From S010-25 sp964466455 (GTDB taxonomy: Bacteria > Pseudomonadota > Gammaproteobacteria > SZUA-229), in NCBI GenBank assembly GCA_964466455.1, contig CAYXNL010000003.1, positions 1 to 64,000 of the forward strand: a stretch of DNA of 64,000 nt, written 5' to 3'. Made by a program: the position numbers and the translations under genes. Shown here piece by piece: positions 16,364-26,367 of this stretch (position 1 is the first letter of the stretch; each line of letters begins with the position of its first letter). The notes beneath the pieces are model-generated. The model saw nothing but the letters and a program-made list of their open reading frames with translations, ran no database searches and had not been told where the DNA came from.

Positions 16364-17647
16364 TCACTGGCGGATATGCCCGTCCCCAAGCACTACATAT
16401 TTCACACTGGTCAGCCCTTCCAGACCAACCGGTCCACGCGCATGCAGTTTGTCGGTACTAATACCTATTTCCGCACCCAGACCATATTCAAAACCATCGG
16501 CAAAGCGGGTCGAGGCATTCACCATTACCGAGCTGGAATCAACTTCGCGTAGAAAGCGGCGGGCCGTGGTGTAATTTTCGGTAATAATGGATTCAGTATG
16601 CGCCGAGCTATGGCGATTAATAAAATCAATCGCATCATCCACATTATCAACGACTTTTACCGATAGAATCGGTGCCAGATATTCCGTATCCCAGTCTGTT
16701 TCATCGGCGACAAGCATATCTTCAACAATTTTTATGCAGCGTTCACAACCACGTAACTCTACCTCTTTCTGCCGGAAATGTTCACACAGAACGGGCAGAA
16801 TATCTGCGGCAATGGCATTATCCACCAGCAGCGTTTCCATGGTATTACAGGTACCATAGCGCTGGGTTTTTGCGTTAATGGCCACCTTCAGCGCCTTCTC
16901 GGCATCAGCATCTTTGTCAATATAAACATGGCAAATACCATCAAGGTGTTTAATTACCGGCACGGTTGACTCGCGACTAATACGCTCAATCAGATTTTTG
17001 CCACCACGGGGAATAATCACATCGACAAATGCCTGCATCCGCAGCAGTTCTCCCACTGCATCGCGGTCGGTGGTTGCTACCACCTGTACCACGTTGGCAG
17101 ATAGTCCTGCTGTTTTCAGCCCGGCTGTAATACATGCCGCCACGGCCTGATTTGAGTGGAATGCTTCCGAACCACCGCGCAGAATAACGGCATTACCCGA
17201 TTTAAGACATAATGCGGCGGCATCAGCGGTTACATTCGGCCGTGATTCATAAATAATACCAATCACACCCAGCGGCACCCGCATGTGCCCGACCTGAATA
17301 CCTGATGGCTGACAGGCCAGGCCGGTAATTTCACCGATCGGATCAGGCAACGTTGCTATCTGACGCAAACCTTCTGCCATTGTACTGATACGCGCAGGGG
17401 TAATTTCCAGCCGATCCAGCAGGGCGACTTCCAGACCTTTTTCCCTGCCTGCCTGTAGATCCAGCTGGTTTGCCTGTAACAGTGTATCGGCCTGTCTTTC
17501 TATCTGTGCAGCAATCGCCATCAACGCCCGATTCTTGACCCCAGTTTCTGCCCGACCAATTTCACGTGATGCAAGACGAGCAAGCCGCCCCACCTCATTC
17601 ATGTAGTCTTCGATATTCAGTTTTACAGATTTTATATTGGTATTCAT
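16364..17647 (-). CDS. proA: gamma-glutamyl phosphate reductase
   Basis: ProA reduces gamma-glutamyl phosphate to glutamate semialdehyde in proline synthesis. It is an aldehyde-dehydrogenase-fold enzyme with the catalytic cysteine in QRYGTCNTMETLLV and the family segments VPLGVIGIIYESRPNVT and FADGFEYGLGAEIGISTDK. Length of 427 is normal. It lies between holA and nadD, and this order is seen in many gammaproteobacteria. The gap to holA is 129 bases with no gene, so proA could have its own promoter. Confidence 0.97.
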   Translation of the reverse strand: MNTNIKSVKLNIEDYMNEVGRLARLASREIGRAETGVKNRALMAIAAQIERQADTLLQANQLDLQAGREKGLEVALLDRLEITPARISTMAEGLRQIATLPDPIGEITGLACQPSGIQVGHMRVPLGVIGIIYESRPNVTADAAALCLKSGNAVILRGGSEAFHSNQAVAACITAGLKTAGLSANVVQVVATTDRDAVGELLRMQAFVDVIIPRGGKNLIERISRESTVPVIKHLDGICHVYIDKDADAEKALKVAINAKTQRYGTCNTMETLLVDNAIAADILPVLCEHFRQKEVELRGCERCIKIVEDMLVADETDWDTEYLAPILSVKVVDNVDDAIDFINRHSSAHTESIITENYTTARRFLREVDSSSVMVNASTRFADGFEYGLGAEIGISTDKLHARGPVGLEGLTSVKYVVLGDGHIRQ

Positions 17648-17776
17648 AAATCAGGTCGTCATCCTAAATATTGAGAAATCAGCCATTATAGCCAATGCAA
17701 TAGCCAGTTGAAATGGATAAGCATTAGCTGTAGTGAAAAAACAGTCGGTGACAAATAACAGAAACGTTATAAAAAA

Positions 17777-18778
17777 TCAACGGCTACGCCCGGCAATATG
17801 GAAACTCATGCCCATAATTTCATCCCAGACATTTGACTGAGAAAGCCCTTTACTGGCCCGATCAATACGCGCACAACGTTTTATCATTGCCTGAAAAAAT
17901 CGCACTGAATGACGCTGCAAACAGCTCTTGAATAACACAACACGACTAGCCCATATACCGGAACGGCGTAACAGAGAATCGGCAGAAGAAATATCTTCGG
18001 CTGCTTTTGCCAGCAAGCGGATATCTTTCACCAGCATACTGTTAATTAACAATGGTTCCATCCCTTCTGCTTTTAAGCCGTCCACAATCCGGATCACACG
18101 TGACTGGTTACCTTTTAATATCATATCCATCAGTTCAAACAGGCTATAGCGTGACTGTCGGGTCATGGCCTCGGCAACATCGCTATAATGTACTTTGCCA
18201 GGACCGATTAACAGCAGTAACTTATCAATTTCCTGCACAGCAGCCAGTAAGTTACCTTCAATATGCTGACATACATAAGCAACAACATCTGTATCGGGCT
18301 GCATACCCACCCGTAAAAATCGCTGTTTTACCCATGCGGGTAAATTTTCTACCTTTACCTGCCAGCACTGCACCACCATTGCGTACTGTTCAATCGCCTT
18401 AAACCAGGCGCTTTTTTTAGTGCTCGAATCAACTCTGCCGGCATTCACAAGCACCACAATATCTTCCACCGGATGCTGACAGTATTCCTTTATTATCTGC
18501 CCTCCCTGCCTGCCAGGTTTAGTTGATGGCAACCGTAACTCAAGTATCCGCCGTTGTGCAAACAGTGACATCGTTGCCGTTTCATCGGTAAAACGCTGCC
18601 AGTCAAAATTAGCATCAATATCCAGTACTTCTCGTTCGCTATAATCCTGCGTTCTCAAAAACTGGCGGATCGCATCGCCCGCTTCCATCTGCTGCAGGGG
18701 TTCATCACCACAGACAAAATAGAGTGGGAATACTTTATCTGTTAGCGTTGCAGACAACTGATCGGGTCGAACGTTCAT
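17777..18778 (-). CDS. holA: DNA polymerase III subunit delta
   Basis: HolA is the clamp-loader subunit that opens the beta clamp. The N terminus LYFVCGDEPLQQMEAGDAIR, the LELRLPSTKPG segment and the C-terminal helical collar domain fit the family. Length of 333 is close to E. coli (343). It starts 9 bases after lptE, reproducing the leuS-lptE-holA order of E. coli. Confidence 0.95.
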   Translation of the reverse strand: MNVRPDQLSATLTDKVFPLYFVCGDEPLQQMEAGDAIRQFLRTQDYSEREVLDIDANFDWQRFTDETATMSLFAQRRILELRLPSTKPGRQGGQIIKEYCQHPVEDIVVLVNAGRVDSSTKKSAWFKAIEQYAMVVQCWQVKVENLPAWVKQRFLRVGMQPDTDVVAYVCQHIEGNLLAAVQEIDKLLLLIGPGKVHYSDVAEAMTRQSRYSLFELMDMILKGNQSRVIRIVDGLKAEGMEPLLINSMLVKDIRLLAKAAEDISSADSLLRRSGIWASRVVLFKSCLQRHSVRFFQAMIKRCARIDRASKGLSQSNVWDEIMGMSFHIAGRSR

Positions 18779-18787
18779 GGCGGTACC

Positions 18788-19357
18788 TTACAATACTTTG
18801 GCATCCTTACCTGTGCTGTTATGATCATTGTTCTGCGCTGGAATATTTTCTGTCTGCGAAGACAATGCTTCCAGCTTCAACAGAATACGTAGCGCTGCAT
18901 CACGTTGCATATCCAGATATAGATTGGCTGATTCATTGGTTGCACCCAGTACCGCGCCAGGATCAAACAGCAGGGTTCGTGTTAATACAATACGGTGTTT
19001 TATTTCTTTAAAATCCTTTCCCCTGAAGGCAACGGTTACCGTATAGGTCAGCAGGTACTCGTGTGCCCGTCCATTACTGTCAACGGATAAAACTCGACGA
19101 TTTTTTGTATCACCAAGTAGAATAATGCTGGATTTCGCCTGAGCAGGTACGCTAACCAGATCAATCCGATTGCCCAGTAACAGCGCTCTTACCTTACGTG
19201 CCAGTTCATAAGAACTGTTTTCCTGCAGATAAACAGGTGACAGTTCGGGGGATAGTACCACCGCGCCGCGCAGGTGAAAGCCACAGGCCGACAATGTAGT
19301 GAAGATAAGCAGTAATACGACTGCCAGTGCATAATGTTGTTTTATATTCTTCTGCAT
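18788..19357 (-). CDS. lptE: LPS-assembly lipoprotein LptE
   Basis: LptE plugs the LptD barrel and delivers LPS to the outer leaflet. The signal sequence ends in the lipobox LSAC (Cys about residue 25) followed by GFHLRGAVVLSPEL, the diagnostic start of the mature protein. The C-terminal tail is polar and longer than in E. coli. Length of 189 is normal. It is placed between leuS and holA. Confidence 0.95.
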   Translation of the reverse strand: MQKNIKQHYALAVVLLLIFTTLSACGFHLRGAVVLSPELSPVYLQENSSYELARKVRALLLGNRIDLVSVPAQAKSSIILLGDTKNRRVLSVDSNGRAHEYLLTYTVTVAFRGKDFKEIKHRIVLTRTLLFDPGAVLGATNESANLYLDMQRDAALRILLKLEALSSQTENIPAQNNDHNSTGKDAKVL

Positions 19358-19376
19358 AGGTTTACGTTTTTAGCTG

Positions 19377-21827
19377 TTACCCGGCTACTATATTGACCAG
19401 TCTACCCGGTACAATGATAACTTTACGCACCGTTTTGCCTGCAAGATTAGCAATAATCTTTTCATTCGCCATTACAGTGGCTTCAATAGTGGCGTTATCT
19501 GCATCGACCGCAATATGAATTTTTGCGCGTAACTTGCCATTCACCTGCACCACCAGTTCTACTTCATCCTGTTGCAGCGCCTTTTCATCACACGCTGGCC
19601 AGTGTGCATCGACAATCAGCCCCTTATGCCCCAGCTCCTGCCAGCATTGCTGAGTAATGTGTGGCACAATCGGTGACAGCATTAATACTACCGCTTCAAT
19701 GGCCTCGCCCTTCACCGCCATGCCCTGCTCACTGTTATCATCACATTTAGTTATTTCATTCATTAGCGTCATGATCGCAGCTATGGCAGTATTAAAGGTA
19801 TAACGCCGTTGAATATCATCCGTTACCTTGGCAATAGTCTGGTGCAGAGTCCGCCGCAGATTTTTCTGTGTAACAGAAAGTGAGGATAGATCCAGTGCCA
19901 CTGGGGATAACTGCTGTAAATGTGTTAGTACCATTTTCCATAAACGCTTTAAAAAACGTGAAGCGCCTTCCACGCCACTGTCTGACCACTCCAGAGACTG
20001 ATCCGGCGGCGCGGCAAACAGAATAAACAGGCGCACCGTATCTGCACCATATTGTTCAATTAACCCCTGAGGGTCAACCGTATTGCCTTTAGACTTGGAC
20101 ATTTTACTGCCATCTTTCAACACCATTCCCTGGGTTAATAAACGTTTAAAAGGTTCATCACCGTCTATCAGCCCTTCATCGCGCATGATTTTATGGAAGA
20201 ATCGGGCATAAAGCAGGTGTAAAACGGCATGTTCGATACCGCCGATGTACTGATCCACCGGTGCCCAGTATTTTGCCCGTTCATCAAGCATGCTATCGGC
20301 ATCCGGGCAGGTAAAACGGGCGTAATACCAGGAAGATTCAAAGAAAGTATCAAAGGTGTCGGTTTCACGCAGCGCCCTGTCACCACATGACGGACAGTGC
20401 GTTTCATAAAAAGAGGGCATTTTTTTAATGGGTGAACCGATTTCCTCTCCGTATTGTATCGCTTCGGGTAATACCACCGGTAACTGGTCTTCCGGCACGG
20501 TTTGCACGCCACAGCTATCACAGTAAATTACCGGGATCGGCGTTCCCCAGTAACGCTGGCGTGAAACGCCCCAGTCGCGCAGGCGGTAATTCACCTGTTT
20601 CTCACCTTTATTCATCACCACCAGCTTCTCAGCAATTTTGTCTACCGCCTGCGCCGAGCTTAAACCATCAAATTCTGTAGAATTTTTTAATATCCCCTTT
20701 TCGACATAAGCCTCTTCTGCCACCGAACGATCACTGCCATCAGCCGGATAGATAACCTGTTTAATGGGCAGGTCATATTTTCTGGCAAAATCATAATCGC
20801 GTGCATCATGAGCCGGTACGGACATTACCGCGCCAGAGCCGTAATCTATTAAGACGAAGTTAGCAACCCAGACGGGTAATAACTCACCGCTAACAGGGTG
20901 AATTGCCATCAGTCCCGTTGCCATACCACGTTTTTCCATCGTAGCCATATCCGCTTCAGCCACACTGGATGTTTTACAGCTATGAATAAAAGCCTGTAAT
21001 GCGGCATTATCAGCCGCCGCTTTTATTGCCAGTGGATGTTCGGCAGCAATTGCAACATAAGTTACTCCCATCAGGGTGTCAACACGGGTGGTATAAACAC
21101 TAAGCGGGGTTTCGTTTTCCACTTCAAATTGAAGCCGCACTCCTGTCGAACGACCAATCCAGTTGCGTTGCATCAACCGTACCTGTTCGGGCCAGTCATC
21201 AAGCTGGTCAATATCCGCCAGTAACTGCTCGGCATAATCGGTAATTTTCATAAACCACTGAGCAATTTCGCGCCGTTCAACGGTGTTATCACAACGCCAG
21301 CATCTACCGTTTATCACCTGTTCATTAGCCAGTACGGTCTTATCGTGCGGGCACCAGTTTACCCCGGCAGTCTTTTTATAGACCAGGCCTTTTTTATACA
21401 AACGGATAAACAGCCATTGTTCCCAGCGATAATATTCCGGTCGGCAGGTCGCCAGCTCTCTGTCCCAGTCATAGGCAAAGCCCAGACGTTTAAGCTGCTC
21501 ACGCATGTAATCAATATTCTCATAGGTCCATTTTGCCGGTGCCACCTTATTTTTCATGGCTGCATTTTCTGCTGGCAGACCAAAGGCATCCCAGCCCATC
21601 GGCTGTAAGACATTTTTACCCTGCATACGCTGAAAGCGGGAAATTACATCGCCAATGGAATAATTACGTACATGCCCCATGTGTAATCGGCCACTGGGAT
21701 AGGGAAACATTGCCAGACAGTAATATTTTTCTTTTTGTGTATCTTCGACAACCCGAAAGGTTGATTGCTGTTGCCAGCGCTGCTGAACGTCTGTTTCAAT
21801 TTGCTGCGGGGTATATTCTTCATTCAT
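19377..21827 (-). CDS. leuS: leucyl-tRNA synthetase
   Basis: A class I aminoacyl-tRNA synthetase charging tRNA-Leu. HIGH-type motif PYPSGRLHMGHVRNY is near residue 45 and the KMSKS motif is in LKDGSKMSKSKGNTV. The editing domain (about 220-420; TRVDTLMGVTYVAIAAEHPL) and a zinc-like cluster (CDSCGVQTVP ... CPSCGDRAL) are present. The length of 816 is slightly shorter than E. coli (860) but all domains are seen. It is the first gene of the long minus-strand cluster. Confidence 0.98.
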   Translation of the reverse strand: MNEEYTPQQIETDVQQRWQQQSTFRVVEDTQKEKYYCLAMFPYPSGRLHMGHVRNYSIGDVISRFQRMQGKNVLQPMGWDAFGLPAENAAMKNKVAPAKWTYENIDYMREQLKRLGFAYDWDRELATCRPEYYRWEQWLFIRLYKKGLVYKKTAGVNWCPHDKTVLANEQVINGRCWRCDNTVERREIAQWFMKITDYAEQLLADIDQLDDWPEQVRLMQRNWIGRSTGVRLQFEVENETPLSVYTTRVDTLMGVTYVAIAAEHPLAIKAAADNAALQAFIHSCKTSSVAEADMATMEKRGMATGLMAIHPVSGELLPVWVANFVLIDYGSGAVMSVPAHDARDYDFARKYDLPIKQVIYPADGSDRSVAEEAYVEKGILKNSTEFDGLSSAQAVDKIAEKLVVMNKGEKQVNYRLRDWGVSRQRYWGTPIPVIYCDSCGVQTVPEDQLPVVLPEAIQYGEEIGSPIKKMPSFYETHCPSCGDRALRETDTFDTFFESSWYYARFTCPDADSMLDERAKYWAPVDQYIGGIEHAVLHLLYARFFHKIMRDEGLIDGDEPFKRLLTQGMVLKDGSKMSKSKGNTVDPQGLIEQYGADTVRLFILFAAPPDQSLEWSDSGVEGASRFLKRLWKMVLTHLQQLSPVALDLSSLSVTQKNLRRTLHQTIAKVTDDIQRRYTFNTAIAAIMTLMNEITKCDDNSEQGMAVKGEAIEAVVLMLSPIVPHITQQCWQELGHKGLIVDAHWPACDEKALQQDEVELVVQVNGKLRAKIHIAVDADNATIEATVMANEKIIANLAGKTVRKVIIVPGRLVNIVAG

Positions 21828-21966
21828 GGTTTTTATTTTTTTATGCAGTTCGTCGGATGCCTGTACAGCCCGGAACGCGGTAGTCTATATAATATGATAA
21901 ATATTTGTTGAGCTGGATTTTACATGATATTAGCGTGGAACCCGAGTAGAAATCAGGAGTTAGCCG

Positions 21967-22338
21967 GTGAATAACAAAACAAATGTTCGTCGCCCCAATT
22001 TTATCCGCCGCAATCATCTGTTGATCGCCTACAATCAGATGATTATCGACATGGAAGACATACTCAAACAGAGTCCGCATGGCTTGCTTTCGCTACAGGA
22101 AACACTGGACACAGCACTGACACGCGCACTGCAATCCGGTAATATCAATAAAGCTGAAGCAGCTGAAATAACCTGGTATATTAAAAATGATATCAATGAT
22201 GTGGCTGATTTCATTATGGAATCAGGCGCTGAATATTATGACTGGCTGTTACTGGATATCGAAATCATTGAACACAGGGTGCTGACCCAGTATCTGTCTG
22301 CAGCCAGTCTCACCCGAACTATCATGGAAGATCTCTGA
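21967..22338 (+). CDS. small protein, possibly related to YbeL (DUF1451)
   Basis: A 123-residue mostly helical, acidic protein without signal or membrane segments. The start is GTG with AGGAG 7 bases upstream (21955-21959). The central part (LTRALQSGNINKAEAAEITWYIKNDINDVADFI) looks like the helical part of YbeL/DUF1451 proteins, and in E. coli ybeL lies beside leuS, as here. YbeL normally ends in a CxxC zinc ribbon; this protein has no cysteine at all, so it would be a form that lost the ribbon. The assignment is tentative and the function is unknown. Confidence 0.6.
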   Translation: MNNKTNVRRPNFIRRNHLLIAYNQMIIDMEDILKQSPHGLLSLQETLDTALTRALQSGNINKAEAAEITWYIKNDINDVADFIMESGAEYYDWLLLDIEIIEHRVLTQYLSAASLTRTIMEDL

Positions 22339-22422
22339 ATCTTGGACGATTCTAATCTCAGGTTGCCATTGCCCGGTAGCCATCTTTTTGCTTAAGGCCG
22401 CAATCAATTAATAGAGGTGTCC

Positions 22423-24648
22423 TTAATGTGATTTACCATACGGCGGCACATCCTGCGTTAGATCAGCCATGGTTAAAGTATCATTATTAGTACGTTGCTG
22501 ATAAATTAGCGTGTAGGTCAATACAGAGATAACATAGTCGCGTGTTTCCTCGTAGGGAATAGTTTCTATCCAGATATCCGCTGGAACCATCTCATTGCGA
22601 GGCAACCACCGTTTTACCCGCTCCGGCCCGGCATTATAAGCAGCCAGAGCGATGGCATAATGTCCATTATATCTGTTCAGCAATTTCTGATAATAATAGG
22701 CACCATATTTTAGATTTTTCACCGGGTCGAACAGGCTCCGGTTACCCCGCCAGCGTTCATTAAAATGCCTTGCAATCTGGCGAGCCGTACGTGGCATGAT
22801 CTGCATCAGACCCCGTGCCCCAGTTGGAGAATAGGCATTTTCATTAAACGCACTTTCACGGCGTATCAGGCCGAAAAGGATTGCCGGGTTTAGTTTCTGC
22901 CGCAAAGCATTCCTGTAGACACTTGCAGAATAAGCCAGTGGAAAACGCATAACAACATCATCCCATAGTTTTACTTTCGCAATGGTAAAAATAGCAATCT
23001 CATCCCATTGCCACTGTTGCGCCAGCTTTGCCGCCACAATAATTTCCTGCTTATCAAGTGAACGCAGCGCATACCACCATTGTAACTTTGCTTCATTAAT
23101 TTTATTCAGTACGATAAATTCAGATACAGCACGAAATGATTTACGCTGTTTCAGTGCGTTGATTTCATCGGCAGTTACCTGTAACGGGCTATCCGATAAC
23201 TGGTAGATGCGGTTAACTCTGTCTGCGGCAAGATAACCATAATAACTGCGTCGGGTGGATAACCGCGAAAAAATTTTCTCCGCTTCTTTGGCTTTGCCGG
23301 TTTGCAGATAGGCACGTGCCAGCCAGTATTGCCATTTCTCCTGCTGACGATCAACCTTATCCAGCGCAGTAATGGCATCAATAACACCTGTCCAGTTCTG
23401 TTCAATCAGAGCAGCACGAATACGCCATGTGCGGCTGCTGTCATCACGCAGATCTAACTGACTGAAACGTGAATAGGCTCCTGGCTCCCGGCTGAATACC
23501 AGTGCAAGAGCCAGACATTTTTCCATTTTCTCTGTCTGCGCTTTATCCATAGTAAAGTGTTTTTTGTCTGCATCCCACAATGAAATGGCCGTATTAACAT
23601 CTTTAGCCGCCATCCGACTAATTGCATGAAAAAACATAAGTCGTGTCTGCGCATTAACAGGCAGAGCTAAAAGCTGCTGGAAAGAACGCCGCGGGTGTTT
23701 ATGTAGTTTTAACCATAAAGAGGCAATGGCCTGATTTTCTGCCGGCATCAGTTTTTTAACATAGAGAGCCAGAGAAACTTTATTATTACGCAGCGCCGCA
23801 TTAAAACGTTGCCAGCGAAGATCCTGCGTAAAAAGAGCTGAATGTTTCAGTTGTGTGAAAAGAGGGTTACATTCTTCAGGCTGCGAATACCCCACCGACC
23901 AGAGTTTCTGTGCAGCTTTTAGTGCGAGTTGTTTTTCTCCTAGATAAAACTGTGCACGGTGAAAATAACAGACCAGCGTTTTATCGTGATTATCATTATA
24001 GTATTGCAGAAAAGTTTTCCAACGCCTGTGTTTTGCCAGATGATATAGCCAACGATATTTCAGCAACGGCGCATAACGTGATGCCTTGTTCTGCGCCAGA
24101 AAATCCTTTATCTTCTGCGTATCACCCATATGTTTCTTTAACCATTGGTATTGCAGATAAGGATATAGCGGGTAGCCCTGTAACTGATCGGCCAGTAGAA
24201 AATAGTGTCGGTCATCACCCTTTTTTATATAATCTTCTGCGCGCAGAAATAACTGACGCAAATGGGCAATTTCTTTGCCACTAACCGATTGTTCAATATG
24301 GGGCTGTCCGATAGGCGGTTGTTCATTATGCAGGTATTCACTATGCGGGGGCTCACTATACCTGTGAGAATTTGAGTATACTGAATCATCTATCGTCTGA
24401 TTTCGTCGGGTATGTATAATTCTTTTCTGCTGCCCGATAGCGCTAATTTTATCCGGCAATAGATCGGTATTTATTTTTGCCAGCATCTGAGAGGAACCAC
24501 TACCGGGTAATTCAGCTCGAAATGTTGGTACATTCACCGGGTCACTATCACCAGCCTGAGTTTTTTTCTCCTGACTTAAAACATCGGCGGAAAAAAACAG
24601 GCTGACTGTACACATTAACAGCAGCAAAGTGTGATGGTAAGTATTCAT
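22423..24648 (-). CDS. slt: soluble lytic murein transglycosylase
   Basis: Slt cleaves peptidoglycan glycan strands with formation of 1,6-anhydromuramic acid, in the periplasm. A hydrophobic signal sequence (TLLLLMCTVSLFFSADVLS) is followed by a Pro/His-rich linker (about residues 60-130), a superhelical U/L domain, and the C-terminal SLT domain with catalytic Glu in RRESAFNENAYSPTGARGLM and the AYNAGPERV motif. The frame could open at TTG 24675; ATG 24648 is preferred though its AGAGG is immediately adjacent, so the start is uncertain. Length of about 740 exceeds E. coli (645) through the N-terminal linker, which contains EPPHSEY/EQPPIGQPHIEQ-like repeats. Confidence 0.94.
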   Translation of the reverse strand: MNTYHHTLLLLMCTVSLFFSADVLSQEKKTQAGDSDPVNVPTFRAELPGSGSSQMLAKINTDLLPDKISAIGQQKRIIHTRRNQTIDDSVYSNSHRYSEPPHSEYLHNEQPPIGQPHIEQSVSGKEIAHLRQLFLRAEDYIKKGDDRHYFLLADQLQGYPLYPYLQYQWLKKHMGDTQKIKDFLAQNKASRYAPLLKYRWLYHLAKHRRWKTFLQYYNDNHDKTLVCYFHRAQFYLGEKQLALKAAQKLWSVGYSQPEECNPLFTQLKHSALFTQDLRWQRFNAALRNNKVSLALYVKKLMPAENQAIASLWLKLHKHPRRSFQQLLALPVNAQTRLMFFHAISRMAAKDVNTAISLWDADKKHFTMDKAQTEKMEKCLALALVFSREPGAYSRFSQLDLRDDSSRTWRIRAALIEQNWTGVIDAITALDKVDRQQEKWQYWLARAYLQTGKAKEAEKIFSRLSTRRSYYGYLAADRVNRIYQLSDSPLQVTADEINALKQRKSFRAVSEFIVLNKINEAKLQWWYALRSLDKQEIIVAAKLAQQWQWDEIAIFTIAKVKLWDDVVMRFPLAYSASVYRNALRQKLNPAILFGLIRRESAFNENAYSPTGARGLMQIMPRTARQIARHFNERWRGNRSLFDPVKNLKYGAYYYQKLLNRYNGHYAIALAAYNAGPERVKRWLPRNEMVPADIWIETIPYEETRDYVISVLTYTLIYQQRTNNDTLTMADLTQDVPPYGKSH

Positions 24649-24762
24649 CCTCTGTGACCCATTCAGGTCTGGCAATTCTGAATTGACACTAACCCGGCCT
24701 GAAATAATCAGCCATGATCAACGCGTTCCTGAGCATAATAAAAAAGAAAACATCGGAATAAC

Positions 24763-26358
24763 TTATGAGCGGCCAATCCCCCTGTTCGCCTTCCGATTTT
24801 TTTTCAGTATGTCTACCAGAATTGTAGTTCGCAGCACACAGAAAACCAGCGGCAGCGCACAAAGTAGTAAAATCAGTGAATCGCCCCAGATAACATAGGG
24901 GGTTGATCCGCTATAAGGCTGCACCAGGCCGGTAAGGGCAACCCGTCGAAACTGCGGTGCCAGCTTCTCTACCCCGCCATCAGGTTCAATAATAGAGCTG
25001 ATGCCAGTATTGGTTGAACGTACCATATAACGCCCACTTTCCAGTGCCCGCATACGGGCAATATCATGATGCTGCCAGGGTTCAGATGAGTCACCAAACC
25101 AGGCATCATTACTAACATTCAGTAAAAACTGCGCCTGTGGTAGCGTACTGCGAATATCCCGTGCGAAAGCATCTTCAAAACAAATTGACAGCCCCGCTGG
25201 TACACCTACCAGCCTCATCAACGGCTGATGTGCAGCACCGCTGGCAATATCCGACATCGGAATATTCACCCAGCGGCGAAAAAAATCAATCAGAAAACGC
25301 AGCGGGATATATTCACCCAGTGGCACCAGGTGGCGCTTATTATAAATTTCGCCATCCGTATTAAGAATACTATTCAAAAATTGTCGTTTATTATTTTCAG
25401 TAAAAATACCGAATACTAAATCTGTGCCTCTGGCCTGCATGGCCTGTTTCATCTCCTGCAGAAAAGGCAGCTCCTGTAATCGAAAATCAGGAATCGCTGT
25501 TTCCGGCCAGACAATCAGATTAACATCTCTGTTCTGTTCAAGGGTTAACTGGCGGTATATATTCAGCGTTGGCCGACGCATTTCCGGTCGCCATTTCTGC
25601 GATTGCGGAATATTTCCCTGAATAATACTAACCTTGAATGGTTTTCCCTGTGGCTGCGTCCAGTGCACCGTTTTCAGCGCAGCACCCAAACCCCAGATAA
25701 ATATTATAGTAAGCAAACTGAGTAGAATAAAACGAAAATGAATGCTCTGACGTGACTTCAGCAAAGAATAAAACCGGGTAAGCAGTAAAGCCAGCGCACC
25801 GGCCGTTACCGCAACCAGACCACTAACGCCGTGTGAACCGAATAACGGTGCATAGCCAGCCAGAGCGGTATCAAGTTGGGTATAACCCGTTTGCATCCAG
25901 GAAAATCCGGTTAATACGATTCCCTGTAACCATTCAAAGATAACCCAGGCAGCCGGATAATACAGTAATAGACGTAACACCGGACGTTGCGGGCAAAAAC
26001 GGTTAACCACATAAGCGGTAAAGCCGGTATAGATCCCCAGATAGCAGGCAAGTAAAATAACCAGCATGATGGCAAACGGGGCCGGGGTTCCACCGTGAAG
26101 GTGCAGGCTGTAATAGATCCAGTTTATTCCCGTTGCCTGTAAACCCGCGCCATATAACCAGCCACTGAACCAGGCGCGCTTTGGCGTTAACTGCTGCCAC
26201 AGACTGAAAATAACCGCCTGTGAAACAAACACCAGCCAGACGTGATTATAGGGGGCAAATGCCAGCGTGGCTCCCGCTCCGGCCACCACACTGATACATA
26301 AATACAGATAATAGCGCCGGGACGAAAATAATGGGCTTGCCGATAAAGAGCCGGACAT
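24763..26358 (-). CDS. lnt: apolipoprotein N-acyltransferase
   Basis: Lnt adds the third acyl chain to the N terminus of lipoproteins in the inner membrane, needed for Lol export of proteins such as LptE. There are several N-terminal membrane segments and a periplasmic nitrilase-like domain with triad residues in VWPETAIPDF (Glu), KRHLVPLGEY (Lys) and GLSICFEDAFA (Cys). Length of 531 is normal. It follows corC by 9 bases, the standard ybeZ-ybeY-corC-lnt order. Confidence 0.97.
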   Translation of the reverse strand: MSGSLSASPLFSSRRYYLYLCISVVAGAGATLAFAPYNHVWLVFVSQAVIFSLWQQLTPKRAWFSGWLYGAGLQATGINWIYYSLHLHGGTPAPFAIMLVILLACYLGIYTGFTAYVVNRFCPQRPVLRLLLYYPAAWVIFEWLQGIVLTGFSWMQTGYTQLDTALAGYAPLFGSHGVSGLVAVTAGALALLLTRFYSLLKSRQSIHFRFILLSLLTIIFIWGLGAALKTVHWTQPQGKPFKVSIIQGNIPQSQKWRPEMRRPTLNIYRQLTLEQNRDVNLIVWPETAIPDFRLQELPFLQEMKQAMQARGTDLVFGIFTENNKRQFLNSILNTDGEIYNKRHLVPLGEYIPLRFLIDFFRRWVNIPMSDIASGAAHQPLMRLVGVPAGLSICFEDAFARDIRSTLPQAQFLLNVSNDAWFGDSSEPWQHHDIARMRALESGRYMVRSTNTGISSIIEPDGGVEKLAPQFRRVALTGLVQPYSGSTPYVIWGDSLILLLCALPLVFCVLRTTILVDILKKNRKANRGIGRS

Positions 26359-26367
26359 ACGATACGC

